NCBI RefSeq assembly: GCF_900197875.1
Contig: NZ_FZMO01000468.1
Coordinates: 1 to 36,074 of the forward strand
Direction of reading: 5' to 3'
Origin: Frankia canadensis
GTDB taxonomy: Bacteria > Actinomycetota > Actinomycetes > Frankiales > Frankiaceae
Length of the DNA: 36,074 nt
Shown here: piece after piece, positions 34,700 to 36,074 of the stretch
Layout: each line of letters begins with the position of its first letter
Position numbering within the stretch: the first letter of the stretch is position 1
The notes under the pieces: model-generated
What the model saw: only the letters and a program-made list of their open reading frames with translations
The model's database searches: none
What the model was told of the DNA's origin: nothing
Translations under genes and position numbers: made by a program

Positions 34700-36074
34700 T
34701 CAGCGCTGCGCCCGCGAACGGTAATGACGATCGGGGCCCAGGATCCGTTCCGCGGCGAGCCGGCCGGAGACGAGCACCATCGGTACCCCGACCCCCGGCC
34801 GGGTACCGCTGCCGGCGAACACCACGTTCGCGAGTCCCGGCGCCAGGTTCGACGGCCGGAACGGGCCGGTCTGGCGGAAGGTGTGCGCCGCGGCGAACGG
34901 CGCGCCCGCCGCCATCCCGCGTGCCCGCCAGTCGGCCGGGGTGGTCACCGCCTCCACCTCGATCGCGGCGTCCAGTCCCGGGTAGCCGCGGCGCTCGCAG
35001 GTGGCCACGACCTCGTCGCGGTAGCGCTCGCGCAGCACCGACCAGTCCAGCGGCGCGGTGAGGTTCGGCGTCGGGAACAGCACGTAGTACGCGTGGGCGC
35101 CCGCCGGGGCCATCGCCGGCTCGCTGAGCGAGGGGGTGCTGACCAGGAACGACGGGTCGCTCATCAGCTCCCCGCGGTCGATGATCTCGCGGAACGTGCG
35201 CCGCCAGGCGTGGCCGAAGTGGATGGTGTGGTGTGCGGTGTGCGGGTAGTCCACCCGGGCGCCGGCGAGCAGCAGGAAGCACGACGGCGAGTAGCGCAGC
35301 CGGCGCAGCCGGGCCGGCGCCGCCCCGGGGGGCAGCAGGTCGGTGTACGCGACCGGAAGGTCCGGGTTGAGCACCACGACGTCGGCGGCGATCCGCTCGC
35401 CGGCCGCGGTGTGCACCGCCACCGCCCGTCCGCCGCGCACCTCGACCCGGGTCACCGTCGTCTCGTAGCGCAGCGTGACGCCGTGCTTGGCCGCCGCTCC
35501 CGCCAGCGCCTCGGCGACGGCGTGCATCCCCCCGCTGGGGTGGTACACCCCGGCGACGCAGTCCATGTAGGAGATGACGGCGTACAGGGCCAGCGCGTCG
35601 TGCGGGGCGAGACCGGCGTACATCGCCTGGAAGGAGAACATCCGCTGCGTGCGCGGGTCGTGCAGGTAGCGCCCGACGACCGGGGCGAGCCGGCGGAAGC
35701 CGCCGAGTGCCGCGAGCCGGGCCAGCTGCGGGCGCAGCAGCGCCAGCGGCGAGTCGACCTGCGCGTCGATGAAGGTCGTCAGCTGGGTGCGGAACATCTG
35801 GGTCACCAGGGCGACGAACCGCTCGAAGCCGGCCGCCTCCGCCGGCCCGCACAGCGCCCGGATCTCCGCGGCCGTGTCGGCGGGATCGGCGCGCACGTCC
35901 AGCGACGAGCCGTCGGCGAAGAACGCCCGGTACATCGGGTCGAGCCGGGTGAGCGTCAGCCAGCGGTCGAGGTCCTCGCCGACGCAGTCCAGGGCGTCGG
36001 CGATCAGCTCGGGCATGGTCAGCACCGTCGGCCCGGTGTCGAACCGGTAGCCGCCGAGCGTGAGCGTGCCCGCC
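34700..36074 (-). CDS. Phytoene desaturase-type FAD oxidoreductase (CrtI-like), 5' part outside window
   Basis: About 457 residues are visible. The N-terminus with the dinucleotide-binding GxGxxG lies beyond the right end, since the frame is open to the last base and family sequence (GGYRFDTGPTVLTMP) is read across the edge. CrtI enzymes desaturate phytoene at the membrane. The C-terminal FAD signature FAGSGTRPGVGVPMVLVSGRLAAERI is complete, as are the central blocks (HPSGGMHAVAEAL and VVLNPDLP). With crtB on the same strand 3.2 kb downstream it points to a carotenoid pathway. CrtN- or HpnE-like desaturases cannot be excluded. Confidence 0.9.
   Translation of the reverse strand, partial: AGTLTLGGYRFDTGPTVLTMPELIADALDCVGEDLDRWLTLTRLDPMYRAFFADGSSLDVRADPADTAAEIRALCGPAEAAGFERFVALVTQMFRTQLTTFIDAQVDSPLALLRPQLARLAALGGFRRLAPVVGRYLHDPRTQRMFSFQAMYAGLAPHDALALYAVISYMDCVAGVYHPSGGMHAVAEALAGAAAKHGVTLRYETTVTRVEVRGGRAVAVHTAAGERIAADVVVLNPDLPVAYTDLLPPGAAPARLRRLRYSPSCFLLLAGARVDYPHTAHHTIHFGHAWRRTFREIIDRGELMSDPSFLVSTPSLSEPAMAPAGAHAYYVLFPTPNLTAPLDWSVLRERYRDEVVATCERRGYPGLDAAIEVEAVTTPADWRARGMAAGAPFAAAHTFRQTGPFRPSNLAPGLANVVFAGSGTRPGVGVPMVLVSGRLAAERILGPDRHYRSRAQR

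Overview
This window reads as the chromosome of a very high-G+C actinomycete. Start codons are often GTG, consecutive genes overlap at GTGA or lie only a few bases apart, and there is a complete core for phosphatidylinositol mannoside (PIM) synthesis, which is confined to Actinomycetota. Gene order from the HIT-family hydrolase through PIM synthesis, vitamin B6, YebC, RuvCAB, YajC-SecDF, Apt, Rel and the cyclophilin follows the conserved actinobacterial block, best known from mycobacteria and Streptomyces. Composition and gene content suggest a Frankia-like organism. That is inference from memory, not a database result.

Layout. Positions 1-1312 hold no convincing gene but contain several strong inverted repeats, including a possible structured RNA at about 826-1062. 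Positions 1313-7859 hold the HIT-family hydrolase, a convergent EF-G-like GTPase, and then the PIM operon (CDP-alcohol phosphatidyltransferase, acyltransferase, PimA mannosyltransferase) and a LemA-like membrane protein. Positions 8069-10393 are pdxS-pdxT (pyridoxal phosphate synthase) and yebC. Positions 10537-12981 are the Holliday-junction set ruvC-ruvA-ruvB. Positions 13305-17139 are yajC-secD-secF, followed by apt (adenine salvage).

Positions 17881-23304 carry the most unusual feature: two full-length RelA/SpoT-type (p)ppGpp enzymes in tandem, 21 bp apart. The first has an intact synthetase but altered residues in its hydrolase motifs. The second has a canonical hydrolase motif but lacks key synthetase residues. 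They look like a locally evolved synthetase/hydrolase division of labour.

Positions 23305-29190 hold cutA, an XRE-type regulator with a TPR-like C-terminal region, a divergent SF2 helicase and a membrane-anchored cyclophilin, separated by well-formed terminators. Positions 29191-30453 encode a seryl-tRNA synthetase whose motif 3 resembles the Thermus type rather than the usual actinobacterial type. It is preceded by four perfect copies of a 16-bp repeat. From 30426 to the right end, on the minus strand, a MoxR ATPase/DUF58/VWA cassette sits between a phytoene synthase (crtB) and a phytoene desaturase-type gene (crtI, whose 5' end lies outside the window). No rRNA, tRNA, CRISPR array, insertion sequence or prophage gene was seen.
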